A stretch of 51,435 bases of DNA from Ruminococcaceae bacterium D5 (GTDB lineage: Bacteria > Bacillota > Clostridia > Oscillospirales > Ruminococcaceae), in the NCBI GenBank assembly GCA_900113995.1, contig FORK01000011.1, positions 1 through 51,435 of the forward strand. The letters are read 5' to 3'. How positions within the stretch are numbered: position 1 is the first letter of the stretch; each line of letters starts with the position of its first letter. Below are positions 16,160 through 24,839 of this stretch, piece after piece. Below the pieces are notes generated by a model. It was given only the letters and a program-made list of their open reading frames with translations. It ran no database searches and was not told the origin of the DNA. Both the position numbers and the translations under genes were made by a program.

Positions 16160-17008
16160 ATGCAGGAAATGACCGAAACAAAGAAAAAAGGCTTCACCAC
16201 CCTGCTGCGGATTACGGCGCTGATCGCCGCGCTGGTGACAGCGTGGAGCTTTGCCATCCCCCTCCTTCGAAAAAACAGCGCTCTCGGCGCGGTGGGGGGG
16301 CGCGCCCTTTCCGAGCTGACCCCCTTTTCAACTGCCGTGGCCTACTATTCCGGCAGTGAGATCGCCGGGCTTGCCAAAAAGCCGAACCCCTCGGACGGCA
16401 GCTATCGCGCGGTCGCGGAGCTGCTCTCCCAGGTGAACATTCAGCAGGGGTACGAGAAGCTTTACCTCATCTACCGCGACGGGGACAAGGTCCCCCGCTA
16501 CCTCGAGGACGGGCGGGAATTTCCGCTCTCGGCTTACCGTCCGGTCAAATCCATCCTTGACAAAATTTATACCGGAAAATCGGTCGGCTCCTATGCCAAC
16601 GATCTTGTGACCCGCGAGGACCAGCGTCAGGTGGCGGTCGCCTGCCTTCCGCTTTACGGCAGCGGGCGGACGGTGCTCGCGGTGCTGGTTGCGGAATGCG
16701 ATCCCGGCGATACCGGCTACCATCTGGTCGGGCCTGTGAACCTCTACTATGTGGGAGGGGCCGCCGGGGCAGTGCTGCTTCTTTGCATCCTCATCCTCTG
16801 GGGAATGCGCAAGTACCGGCTCGCCAGGACCGACCGCGAGGAACGCGCAGCGGCTCAGGAGCCGGGAATCCATGAGGAGCCGATTCCGCCTGAGGACGAC
16901 TTCCAGTTCCCGATCGATTCCATGGCGCACCAGCCCCCGATGGACGGGCAGGAGGGAGATGCGTCCGGCGCGGCGGACGGGGACGACAGCCTGTCCGGAC
17001 CGCAGTGA
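16160..17008 (+). CDS. Membrane protein with a Cache-like extracytoplasmic domain and no output domain
   Basis: 282 aa. A membrane helix (about residues 15-37) is followed by an outer domain of about 155 residues resembling single-Cache folds (LYLIYRDGDKVPRYLEDGREFPLS...VAVACLPLYGSGRTVLAVLVAECD). A second helix (about 195-220) leads to a 60-residue acidic, Pro-rich cytoplasmic tail. Such layouts usually carry a kinase, GGDEF or methyl-accepting output, but none is present. The start follows AAAGGAG; a frame 15 codons longer exists. It overlaps the next gene by four bases (GTGA), so the two are translated together. Function unknown. Confidence 0.6.
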   Translation: MQEMTETKKKGFTTLLRITALIAALVTAWSFAIPLLRKNSALGAVGGRALSELTPFSTAVAYYSGSEIAGLAKKPNPSDGSYRAVAELLSQVNIQQGYEKLYLIYRDGDKVPRYLEDGREFPLSAYRPVKSILDKIYTGKSVGSYANDLVTREDQRQVAVACLPLYGSGRTVLAVLVAECDPGDTGYHLVGPVNLYYVGGAAGAVLLLCILILWGMRKYRLARTDREERAAAQEPGIHEEPIPPEDDFQFPIDSMAHQPPMDGQEGDASGAADGDDSLSGPQ

Positions 17009-17334
17009 GCGCCTTTTACGACGCCGTCTACCGCGCGGTGGGGCGGATTCCGAAGGGACGGGTGGCGACCTATGGGCAGATTGCGCTGCTCTGTGGAAAC
17101 CCCCGCGCTTCCCGCGCCGTCGGATGGGCGCTGCATCAGAATCCGATGCCGGGGGTGATACCCTGCCATCGGGTGGTCAACCGCGAAGGCCGGATGGCTC
17201 CGGCCTTCGCCTTCGGCGGTCCGGAAATCCAGCGCGGGCTGCTCGAGGAGGAGGGCGTTCCCTTTCTCCCCGATGGGCGGGCTGACCTCGCGCGGGCGCT
17301 CTGGAGACCCAGTGCCAGAGAGGGAAACCCCTGA
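17005..17334 (+). CDS. MGMT-type O6-alkylguanine DNA alkyltransferase-like protein
   Basis: 109 aa, only the C-terminal DNA-binding/active domain. The active-site motif IPCHRVV (about 53-59) keeps the acceptor cysteine, so this may repair O6-alkylguanine by self-alkylation; alkyltransferase-like proteins with Trp there only bind damage. GRVATYGQIA, the Arg finger helix and ASRAVGWALHQNP are also present. It is shorter than Ogt/AdaB proteins, which have an N-terminal domain. It starts at a GTG that overlaps the stop of the sensor gene. Confidence 0.85.
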   Translation: MSAFYDAVYRAVGRIPKGRVATYGQIALLCGNPRASRAVGWALHQNPMPGVIPCHRVVNREGRMAPAFAFGGPEIQRGLLEEEGVPFLPDGRADLARALWRPSAREGNP

Positions 17335-17363
17335 CCGCAAAGCTGCGGAAGAAAGATAAAAGT

Positions 17364-17405
17364 GCGCCGGGAAATGCAGAAAATTGCAGTTTCCGGCGCG
17401 CTTTT
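17364..17405. terminator. Shared terminator of two convergent transcripts
   Basis: GCGCCGG/CCGGCGC outer arms with TGCA inner pairs form a long stem, followed by CTTTT on the plus strand and AC-TTTT on the minus strand. It ends the alkyltransferase gene and the ABC operon. Confidence 0.85.
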
Positions 17406-17406
17406 G

Positions 17407-18426
17407 TCACTGGACGAAAATCCGGGAAAGCAGCCACGCGGGAGAAAGAAAACGCAGCGATGCGAACGGGCCGAGGCCTGCCGGATCGACCAGCGCCCCC
17501 GAGCAGCAGACGGCGGGCAGCACCCAGCAGAGGGCGAGCAGCAGAACCGGGGAAACCGCGGCCGGGTGCCGGGCGGCGAGCCGGGAAGCCGCCTGCCGCA
17601 GAACGGCAGCCGCGGCGGCCAGCAGCACAAATGCGGCGGGAGAGGCCGCGCCGCGCAGATCGGGGAAGGCGAGCAGCAGCAGCCCCGGCAGCGCCCCCTG
17701 AAGCAGAGTGCAGGCGGCGGCGTCGGCCAGCAGAGCGGTTTTCGCCGCGCCGGGACGAACCGTTTCCAACATTTCAAAGGTAGCGGCTTCTTCGGGGACA
17801 AACAGCCCCCCGAAGACGGCAAGAAATAGGAAAAGGGAGGAAAATACCGCAAAAAGCAGGGGCCGCAGATCCAGGGCGGACTCGGGGGGCGGGAAACTTC
17901 CGGCGCTTTCGACCGTCACCGTCAGCGGCGATGTTTTTCCCGGCGCAAAGCCGGACGGCCCGCCCGGCGTCTGCGTGAGCAATTCCCGCGTGAACGCGGG
18001 GGCCTCCGCTTCGAAAAGCGCGCCGAAGACCAGCTCGTCGGCCACCGGCCGCAGAAAGGAACCGTCGGTTTCATAGACGGTCACCGGCGGATCGGCGCCA
18101 GGGTCGAGCAGGTAGCCGCAGTGAAGCTCCCCGGTCAGAACTGCGCGGCGCATCGTTTCCTCTTCTCCGGGATGGTAAAAGCGAAACGGAAGGCCCTCCT
18201 CCTGCTCCAGCGGGGCGCAGGCTGCCGCAAGAACAGGGTTTCCTCCGTCAAACAGCAGACCGATGGAGGCGGAGGCCCCCTTTGGCTCGGGGCAGAGCAG
18301 GAGAAAGCCCCCAACCAGCGCGAACAGCGCCAGCGAACAGCCCCAGAAGGAAGGAAGCAGGAGCTGCCGTTTGCCGCAGAGCAGCAGACAGCGGCCGAAA
18401 AAGAAGACATTTCCTCTGCGGTTCAC
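17407..18426 (-). CDS. ABC-2-type export permease subunit (second)
   Basis: 339 aa. One N-terminal membrane helix (about 22-45) precedes an outer domain of about 130 residues; 5-6 further helices fill the C-terminal half (LLFAVFSSLFLFLAVFGGLF onward). The start is a GTG whose GTGA overlaps the stop of the preceding permease gene, with GAGGAGG upstream. Upstream in the same frame there is a long open stretch, but it is the shadow of the other permease. With its neighbour it forms the membrane part of an ABC exporter; cargo unknown. Confidence 0.75.
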   Translation of the reverse strand: MNRRGNVFFFGRCLLLCGKRQLLLPSFWGCSLALFALVGGFLLLCPEPKGASASIGLLFDGGNPVLAAACAPLEQEEGLPFRFYHPGEEETMRRAVLTGELHCGYLLDPGADPPVTVYETDGSFLRPVADELVFGALFEAEAPAFTRELLTQTPGGPSGFAPGKTSPLTVTVESAGSFPPPESALDLRPLLFAVFSSLFLFLAVFGGLFVPEEAATFEMLETVRPGAAKTALLADAAACTLLQGALPGLLLLAFPDLRGAASPAAFVLLAAAAAVLRQAASRLAARHPAAVSPVLLLALCWVLPAVCCSGALVDPAGLGPFASLRFLSPAWLLSRIFVQ

Positions 18427-19547
18427 CGTAGATTCCTCCTCTCCCGATTCCAGAGCAGCCCGGAGACGAGGGCCGCAGCGGCAAAGAAGCCCGCGGCCAA
18501 AAGCAGCAGCGCCGCCCCCTCGCCTGCGCCGAAGCAGGCCGCGCCGAGCGCACTGCGCCGAAGGGTAAGCGGAAGCCAGCCCGCGAGACGGAAAAGGACA
18601 GGAGGAAGCAGCGCCTCCGGAAAGAACCCTCCGCCGAAAAGCGCCTGCCCGAGGGTCAGGCCCACCGAAGCGGCGGCGCAGGCACCGCGCCCCGGCAGAG
18701 AGACGGTCAGAAGAAGCTGCCCCGCGGAGGAAAGCCAGAGGGCGGCAAGGGCGTGCGGTTCCGGAAAGCCGCCTTTGAGGAGCACTGCGACCGGCAGCCA
18801 AAGTCCGGCCGAGAGAAGCAGAGCCAGCAGCAGGGCGCAGGCGAAGAGGGAGGGACGCTGCGCATACCGGGCGAAGCGGTTCAAAACCGAAAAGCCTTCC
18901 CAAAAAAGGAAGGCGGCCGCGCTCATCAGGATCGTTGCGGCGCTGCACAGCAGGTAGCGCCCCAGGTTCAGCGCACCGGTTGCCGAGAGCCGGACCGGAT
19001 GCAGCCGTCCCCCGCGGCTGAGGTAGCGGTCTAGCAGCGAGAGGTCCGCGCGCATAAGCGCAGCCTCAAGCTCCCTGCCGTCCAGTCCCGCCTCCCGCAG
19101 CACCGGCACCATGCCGGCGATCTGCCGCTGGGCGGTTTCGATTGTCCGGGCGCCCGAGCGGGCGAGGGCGCCGGCCCAAAGCCCCTCGAGCGGGGAGGCC
19201 GCATACAGGCGCAGCACGGGAGAGAGGTTTTCCCCGTCCATAATTCCCTGCCAGAAGCCGCGCGGCAGAATCAAAACGGCGGCGCAGCCCTCCTGCGGGT
19301 CGCCGGGTGCGAGAATCTTCAGCTCGGCCGCCTGTCCCAGCGGCTTTTGCAGCAGAGAGAGAAGCAGTGGGGAAAACGCCCCCTGCTCCTCGTCCAGAAC
19401 CCCAATCTGGATGGGAGCGGGCTGCGTTTCCTCCCATGCGAAGGGGGCCAGGACGCCGCTCCAGCAGAGCATGGCGGCAAAAAGGAGGAGGAACGGCGCG
19501 GCGCTCCTCTTAAGTCCGGCCAGCAGGCCGGTGAGAATCAGACGCAT
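18423..19547 (-). CDS. ABC-2-type export permease subunit (first)
   Basis: 374 aa. An N-terminal membrane helix (about 15-38) is followed by an outer domain of about 150 residues and five or six helices, the layout of ABC-2 proteins with a large outer loop. The sequence is very rich in Leu, Ala and Gly. It shares this plan with the next gene, so the exporter is probably a heterodimer of the two permeases. It lies 36 bp downstream of the anchored 515-aa protein gene. Confidence 0.78.
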   Translation of the reverse strand: MRLILTGLLAGLKRSAAPFLLLFAAMLCWSGVLAPFAWEETQPAPIQIGVLDEEQGAFSPLLLSLLQKPLGQAAELKILAPGDPQEGCAAVLILPRGFWQGIMDGENLSPVLRLYAASPLEGLWAGALARSGARTIETAQRQIAGMVPVLREAGLDGRELEAALMRADLSLLDRYLSRGGRLHPVRLSATGALNLGRYLLCSAATILMSAAAFLFWEGFSVLNRFARYAQRPSLFACALLLALLLSAGLWLPVAVLLKGGFPEPHALAALWLSSAGQLLLTVSLPGRGACAAASVGLTLGQALFGGGFFPEALLPPVLFRLAGWLPLTLRRSALGAACFGAGEGAALLLLAAGFFAAAALVSGLLWNRERRNLR

Positions 19548-19583
19548 CGTTCCCCCTCCGTTTCATCGGGATCGTTTGCAGAA

Positions 19584-21131
19584 TCAGCCGAGCATCAGGC
19601 TGTAGAAGCGGCCCGCCAGCCCGTTGAGGTTGCCCTCTGCCTCCTGATAGAGCGCATTGAGCTTTTCCTCGCTCATCGAGAGAAGGTCAGAAGCCTCAGG
19701 TGGGGTGAGCGCTTCCCCGAGAGGATGGAAGGCGAAGCCGATGTCGAGCAGGACGGCGGCTTCCTGCGGCAGGGATGGAGCGGATACCGCGATCCGTGTT
19801 CCCGGCAGATCGACGCTGACCGTTTCCCCGTCCCGGGTCAGGGCGCCGTCGGCGGTGAATCCGACCGAGACCTGATCGCTGGGCACCGCGAAGTTCCCCG
19901 CATAGCGGAGCGTTCCGTCCTTGCCGGTGGAATAATCCCAGGTCAGGCGGAAAAGCTCATCATCGTCCTGTAAACCGGCCGTCAGGGTGAACTGCTCCTG
20001 ATAGCGGTCCTCCGCCTCGGTTCCCGTATAGTCGGCCCGCAGGGTAAAGCCGTCGGCTTCCCCGCCGGAGGAGGAGAGCGCAAAGGTGTGGCTGCCGTTT
20101 TCGCCGCGGCTGTAGTTCAGAGAGAGCGCTTCGACCGCCGCGTCGCCGGAGGCCTGCTCCGAAGGCGCGGACAGAGTGGCCGCAACAGCGGTGACAATCT
20201 GGTTGGAAACGGTCAGGTCGGCCGAGAGGGCGAGCGGCGGAATCGATTCATAAAGCTCCTCGAGCTGTTCCCGCAGCGAGGTGCCTTCGGCCCCGGACAT
20301 GCTGTCGAGCATTTCATCGCTGTAGCAGGCGCTCACGCAGAGCCGCAGCGCGTCGGTCAGCGCCTGACGGACTGCCTCTCCGGGCGCTTCAATATGGTAG
20401 CGGCCCTTCTCCAGCTTGGAAAAGGCAGTTTCTCCGGCGAGACGGATGCCGACCTCCCGAAGACCGGACTCAAGGGCTTCGATCATCTGCGGGTCCGCCA
20501 TCCGAAGCTGGGCGGTGTAAGCGTCGAGCTGCTCCTGAATCAGAGCGAGCTGCTGCTCGTCGGCGGGGTAAAGCTGTCCGAGCGGGCTTGCGGGATACGC
20601 CTCGGCAAAGCCCTCCGGGCGGATGGAAACGGCGGTTTCCGAGAGGGTCGGCACCGACAGGACGATGGCTTCAGGCGAGAGATAGTAGCGCCCCTCGAGG
20701 AAGGTTTCCCCGAGCAGGGTAAGCCCCATCTCCATATCCGCGGCATGGGACTCGAGATCCTGCGAAACCGAGAGATCAATGCTGCTTCCCGAAAGAAAGG
20801 CGCTGATCATGTTGGAGTAGTCGATCCCCTCGATTCCGGCGAAGCCGATGCGGTAGTCCTTTGCGGCGGAAGCGGGGGAGGCAAAGGATTGGAAGGCGGC
20901 AAACGCGGGGTAGTCCTTCTGCAGGGCCTCAATCTCCTGCTCGGCCTGCGCAAAGGTCTCCTGGAATGCATCGGCCACCTGCTGCTCCGGGGTGCTGCCG
21001 AGCATCCGCGTGGCAAAGACGCCTCCGACGGCGCAGAGGACCGCAACGGCCGCAATCGCGGCGATGAGAAGGCCCCTGCCGCCGTGCGGCTTCGGCTCCA
21101 GGGAATTCAGAGCTTGTTGATTTTGTTCCAT
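19584..21131 (-). CDS. Large membrane-anchored extracytoplasmic protein of the ABC operon
   Basis: 515 aa. A short cytoplasmic N-terminus, one membrane helix (about 21-42) and an outer domain of about 470 residues, mostly acidic, beta-rich and with Ser/Thr/Glu-rich stretches; no cysteine cluster or catalytic motif is obvious. I do not recognise a characterised family. Its position between the ATPase (24 bp away) and the permeases suggests an accessory, substrate-binding or processing subunit of the exporter. It has its own AGGAGAG-like site. Confidence 0.72.
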   Translation of the reverse strand: MEQNQQALNSLEPKPHGGRGLLIAAIAAVAVLCAVGGVFATRMLGSTPEQQVADAFQETFAQAEQEIEALQKDYPAFAAFQSFASPASAAKDYRIGFAGIEGIDYSNMISAFLSGSSIDLSVSQDLESHAADMEMGLTLLGETFLEGRYYLSPEAIVLSVPTLSETAVSIRPEGFAEAYPASPLGQLYPADEQQLALIQEQLDAYTAQLRMADPQMIEALESGLREVGIRLAGETAFSKLEKGRYHIEAPGEAVRQALTDALRLCVSACYSDEMLDSMSGAEGTSLREQLEELYESIPPLALSADLTVSNQIVTAVAATLSAPSEQASGDAAVEALSLNYSRGENGSHTFALSSSGGEADGFTLRADYTGTEAEDRYQEQFTLTAGLQDDDELFRLTWDYSTGKDGTLRYAGNFAVPSDQVSVGFTADGALTRDGETVSVDLPGTRIAVSAPSLPQEAAVLLDIGFAFHPLGEALTPPEASDLLSMSEEKLNALYQEAEGNLNGLAGRFYSLMLG

Positions 21132-21155
21132 TGAAATGATTTCTCTCCTTTATTC

Positions 21156-21872
21156 TCATTTTGATCGAATGGATGTATTATCCGGGTGTTCCTGTGCCTT
21201 GGACGGGTCGTTCAGCAGCAGCTCGAGAACCTGACCTGTCCGTTTTGCCCCCGGCGGTGCGGTGAGTGGAAAGGGTCCCTCGAGTGTGCCGCCGCGCAGC
21301 CGGACAAGCGCGCCGGCCAGCGCGGCGATCTGCTGCGGCTCGTGGGAGGAGAACAGGACGGCGCCGCCCGCCTGTACGAAATCCGCCAGGACGGCGTGCA
21401 CCAGCGCGCAGCCCCCGGCGTCGAGCGCCGCAAACGGCTCGTCGAGCAGCAGCGTGCCGGGCTGGGAACAGAGGGCCGCCGCGATGGAAAGGCGGCGCTG
21501 CATTCCTCCGGAAAGGCGTCCCGCGCGGCGGCGGGCAAACGGGGAAAGGCCGAGCTTCTCTTCGGGAGAGCCGGGGGAAAAGGGGCGTTCCCGCTGGCCG
21601 GCGGCGGCATACCACAGCGCAAGGTTGTCGGCGGCGGTCAGCTCCCCGAGAACCGCGGGGCGCTGCGGAACCAGCGCCGTTTCCGCTGGGCGAAGTACCT
21701 CGCCCGAATCGGGGCGGCGAAGTCCGGCTGCGATTTCCAGCAGGGTGGTTTTTCCTTCGGCGTTTCCGCCGGCGAGACAGAGGGCCTGCCCCGGCTCCAC
21801 GCGCAGGCTTACCTCCCGCAGAACCTGCCCCGCTTCGGGATAGGATTTGGAGACCGACCTCAGTTCCAGCAT
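21156..21872 (-). CDS. ABC transporter ATP-binding subunit
   Basis: 238 aa, one nucleotide-binding domain. Walker A is GGNAEGKTT (about 36-44), the signature is LSGGM with RRLS after it, and Walker B is TLLLDEP followed by the expected Glu; the switch histidine is in SSHEPQQ. I place the start at the ATG after GGGAGG rather than 12 codons upstream. It is first in the operon with the anchored protein and two permeases. The Q-loop (LVPQRP) is present. Confidence 0.92.
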   Translation of the reverse strand: MLELRSVSKSYPEAGQVLREVSLRVEPGQALCLAGGNAEGKTTLLEIAAGLRRPDSGEVLRPAETALVPQRPAVLGELTAADNLALWYAAAGQRERPFSPGSPEEKLGLSPFARRRAGRLSGGMQRRLSIAAALCSQPGTLLLDEPFAALDAGGCALVHAVLADFVQAGGAVLFSSHEPQQIAALAGALVRLRGGTLEGPFPLTAPPGAKRTGQVLELLLNDPSKAQEHPDNTSIRSK

Positions 21873-22204
21873 GACGGACCTCCCTTCGGGCATAGTAATC
21901 GGCTGCATCTATCATATACCAAATATTTCGTCAGGAAAAGAGCCAAATTCCGGTTTTCTGCAATTCCCGGAGATGCGGAGCTTTCCACCACAACAATATG
22001 CCGGGCAAAGCGGAAAATCCCGCCCGCCCGGCAAATTGCCGAAATGAAAGATAGAAGGATACACAAAATATCGTCGGGCGTGCCTGCGGCAAGCAGTAGA
22101 ATTGCGGCCGCAGCCGCCGCGGGGCCCCCGGAACTACAACCAGACGGGCGCCTGTGGAAAATCTCTCCAACGCTGCGGGCGGAATCATGCTTCTGGAAAT
22201 ACAA

Positions 22205-22543
22205 TCAGGCGCGCGCGCCTGTGGAGGGATTGGCAGCAGTCAGGGGGGTGTCTGATCCGGGCCCCGCCTCCAGCGAGGTGGTCACCGCGAGATGCTCGGA
22301 GACGCTGCGGGTAGTGCCGACGCCGCCGGACGGAGCAAACCCGCCGAAGCCCTTCTGATGGTAGCCGCATTTGGAGCAGACCCGCTCATAGACGACGGAA
22401 CCATCCTCGTTCTCGGCAATCTTCTTCCAGTCGCTCATCACATGTTCCTCACCGGGGAGGCAGGCAACATATTCGGCGGCTGCGGTGACGGCCAGCGCTG
22501 CGGTGAGCGCCACTGCGGCAATCAAAATCATCATACGTTTCAT
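22205..22543 (-). CDS. Small secreted protein ending in an NPSTGA motif
   Basis: 112 aa. A signal peptide (about 1-23, MKRMMILIAAVALTAALAVTAAA) precedes the mature part, which has a CSKCGYHQ zinc-ribbon-like pair and a Ser/Thr-rich end. The last residues are NPSTGARA, then stop. NPxTG fits recognition motifs of class B sortases in clostridia, but the usual hydrophobic segment and charged tail do not follow in frame. Downstream, a second TCCACAGGCGC copy and an AAAAAAILLLAAG segment appear in the same frame after the stop, as if an anchor had been broken. It has an AAAGGA site before the ATG. Function unknown. Confidence 0.6.
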   Translation of the reverse strand: MKRMMILIAAVALTAALAVTAAAEYVACLPGEEHVMSDWKKIAENEDGSVVYERVCSKCGYHQKGFGGFAPSGGVGTTRSVSEHLAVTTSLEAGPGSDTPLTAANPSTGARA

Positions 22544-22660
22544 CTGTCTGATATCCTTTCCAAATGGGTCTTCAGAGATTAAGTGCTCAAAAGGCTCCTT
22601 TTTCCTGCGAGGTTCTCCAAAGTTTTTAAAGATGGAATTTCCCGATTTTGCAGCGCCGTC

Positions 22661-22689
22661 TGGTGAAACGCGGGAGGCTGTGCTATACT
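22661..22689 (+). promoter_or_regulatory. Promoter of the sigma-54 activator gene
   Basis: A good TATACT at 22684-22689 but only a weak -35 (TGGTGA at 17 nt). It reads towards the activator 47 nt away. Confidence 0.5.
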
Positions 22690-22735
22690 AAAAACAAACG
22701 AATGCCCGGAAGGCTCCGGGGAAAGGAGAAGCCGG

Positions 22736-24619
22736 ATGAAGCCGATTTTCTTGGTCGCGCCGATGCCTGACGCTTATGACAAGGCGCTTGAGCTGATTCG
22801 GGAGAAGGGATACGACAATATCGAGGTGGAACTGGCCAACATGGGGGACGGCGTCGCCGCCGCCCGCAGGGCGATCCGCGCGGGGGCCGAGATTATCGTC
22901 ACCCGCGGCGGAACCTACCGGCTCTGCCGGGCGGCCTTCGATCTGCCGGTTGTGGAGATTCATGTCAGCGCCTACGACATCCTCGAGAGCGTTCAGCGCG
23001 CCGGCGCGGTCGAGGGGCCGGTGGCGGTTGTGGGCTACAACAATGTCGTGGACGGGTTCGACCTGCTGCGCGAGCTGCTGCCGTTTGAGATCATCAAGGT
23101 TGAGCTGCACGCCGAGGACCAGGTGCTCGATGTCATCAGCCAGCACCGCGATCGGGGGATACGGACCTATATCGGGGACGCCAACGTCACGCGGATCACA
23201 CAGGCGCTCGGCTGCCGGGGGATCGTCATCTTTTCGCAGAAGGATTCGATCATGACGGCCATGCGGGAAGCGCGCCGGATTCACCGGGCCGCCCGCATCG
23301 AGAAGCAGAGGACCCAGCAGATCACCACCATCACCGATTTTGTGCACGACGGCATCCTTGCGATCGACGAGCGGGAGATGATCACCATCCTCAACGCCCG
23401 GGCGGCCGAGGTGTTCGGAGTAGACCGCACTGCGGCAATCGGGCGAAACGTCCGGGAGGTGATTCCCAACACCCTGCTGCACGAGGTCCTTCACACCGGA
23501 ATTCCCCAGCTGGAAAAGCTTCAGACGGTCCGCAATTGCGTAATCGCCACAAACCGGGTGCCGATCATCGTGGACGGGCAGGTCAAGGGAGCGGTCGCCA
23601 CCTTCCAGGATGTCACCGAAATGCAGAAAACCGAGCAGACGATCCGGCGCAAGCTGCTCAAGAAAGGCTTCACCGCACGCTACCGCTTTGAAGATATTGT
23701 CGGGGAAAGCCCCCAAATGAAGGAATGCATCGAGGCTGCGCGCCGCTACGCCCTCTATGATACTCCCGTTCTGATCTGCGGGGAATCGGGGGTCGGCAAG
23801 GAGCTCTTCGCCCAGTCGATCCACAACGCCAGCCCGCGGGCACAGGCGCCTTTTGTGGCGGTCAACTGCGCCGCGCTGCCCCCCGCGCTGATCGAAAGCG
23901 AGCTGTTCGGCTATGAGGAAGGCTCCTTCACCGGCGCGAAGAAGGAGGGCCGGGCCGGTGTGTTTGAGCTGGCCCACGGCGGTACCCTGCTGCTCGACGA
24001 GATCAGCGAAATCCCGCTGCCCCTGCAGGGGCGTCTGCTGCGGGTGCTGCAGGAGAAAGAGGTTATGCGGATTGGCGCGGATAAGGTGATTCCGGTTGAC
24101 GTCAAGATCATCTGCGCTTCCAACCGCGACCTGCAGGAGATGGTGCGGGCAGGGACCTTCCGCCGCGACCTCTATTTCCGGATCAGCATCCTCCTTCTCT
24201 CCATTCCGCCTCTGCGGGAACGCCCCGAGGATATCATGCTGCTGGCCAGGCATTTCAACCAGAAGTACGCGGAAAAATACGAAAAGCGGCCGCTGGTTTT
24301 TCACGAGCGTGCCCGCCGGTGCCTGAGCGAGCGGTATTATGAGGGGAACGTCCGGGAACTGGGAGGGCTGATTGAGCGGTGCATCATTTTGTCTTCCTTT
24401 GCAGGGCTGGCGCCCGGGCGTAAGGCGAGGGCTGCCCTGGATTCCACCGGGGACCGGGAATTTCTGGAAGGAGAAAACGACCTGCGCGCAGTGGAGAACT
24501 GGTACATTCAGAAAATCTACCACAAGACGGACAGGAATATCAAAAAAACCTGTGAGATCCTGAAAATTGACCGCTCCACCCTCTGGCGCAAGCTCAAGGA
24601 CAGGAACGCTCCAGATTAA
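22736..24619 (+). CDS. Sigma-54-dependent activator (PrpR_N-PAS-AAA+-Fis)
   Basis: 627 aa. The N-terminal PrpR_N sensing domain spans about 1-185, a PAS domain about 200-300, the AAA+ domain about 310-545 and the Fis-type helix-turn-helix about 585-625. The AAA+ part has GESGVGKE (Walker A), ESELFGYEEGSFTGA (the loop that touches sigma-54), GGTLLLDEI (Walker B) and ILLLSIPPLRERPEDI. It opens sigma-54 promoters by ATP hydrolysis. The operon 220 bp downstream has an ideal -24/-12 promoter and two dyads, so this protein is its obvious regulator. The inducer is probably a sugar acid. Start follows AAAGGAGA. Confidence 0.95.
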   Translation: MKPIFLVAPMPDAYDKALELIREKGYDNIEVELANMGDGVAAARRAIRAGAEIIVTRGGTYRLCRAAFDLPVVEIHVSAYDILESVQRAGAVEGPVAVVGYNNVVDGFDLLRELLPFEIIKVELHAEDQVLDVISQHRDRGIRTYIGDANVTRITQALGCRGIVIFSQKDSIMTAMREARRIHRAARIEKQRTQQITTITDFVHDGILAIDEREMITILNARAAEVFGVDRTAAIGRNVREVIPNTLLHEVLHTGIPQLEKLQTVRNCVIATNRVPIIVDGQVKGAVATFQDVTEMQKTEQTIRRKLLKKGFTARYRFEDIVGESPQMKECIEAARRYALYDTPVLICGESGVGKELFAQSIHNASPRAQAPFVAVNCAALPPALIESELFGYEEGSFTGAKKEGRAGVFELAHGGTLLLDEISEIPLPLQGRLLRVLQEKEVMRIGADKVIPVDVKIICASNRDLQEMVRAGTFRRDLYFRISILLLSIPPLRERPEDIMLLARHFNQKYAEKYEKRPLVFHERARRCLSERYYEGNVRELGGLIERCIILSSFAGLAPGRKARAALDSTGDREFLEGENDLRAVENWYIQKIYHKTDRNIKKTCEILKIDRSTLWRKLKDRNAPD

Positions 24620-24647
24620 CCCAAACGTTTGCTTCAAAAAACAACGA

Positions 24648-24687
24648 TTGTTGTAAAGAGCAACAAAATTATGTTGAATTTTGCAAC
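24648..24687 (+). promoter_or_regulatory. Upstream activating dyads for the sigma-54 activator
   Basis: Two inverted repeats of the same form, GTTG-N7-CAAC, at 24650-24664 and 24673-24687, with centres 23 bp apart (about two helical turns). The first extends to TTGTTG/CAACAA. They lie about 85-120 bp upstream of the sigma-54 promoter, where such activators bind. Confidence 0.7.
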
Positions 24688-24762
24688 TATTTTGAACTGG
24701 GAGATTTTCAGACATTAAAAAAACGGCTTATTTCCTTCACAAACGGTTCATACTATGATATA

Positions 24763-24778
24763 TGGCATGGTTTTTGCT
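24763..24778 (+). promoter_or_regulatory. Sigma-54 (-24/-12) promoter of the sugar-acid operon
   Basis: TGGCATGGTTTTTGCT has the invariant GG and GC separated by exactly 10 nt and the consensus TGGCA and TTGC blocks. It is 62 nt upstream of the permease ATG. Confidence 0.88.
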
Positions 24779-24839
24779 TAACTAATCTCACAGTTGTCCG
24801 TACCAGCGAAATGTGGACAAAAGAGATGGAGGAAACAAG

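Noticed and set aside
22688-24715. Long frame opposite the sigma-54 activator
   Set aside because: Antisense artefact of codon bias; the activator has complete domains.
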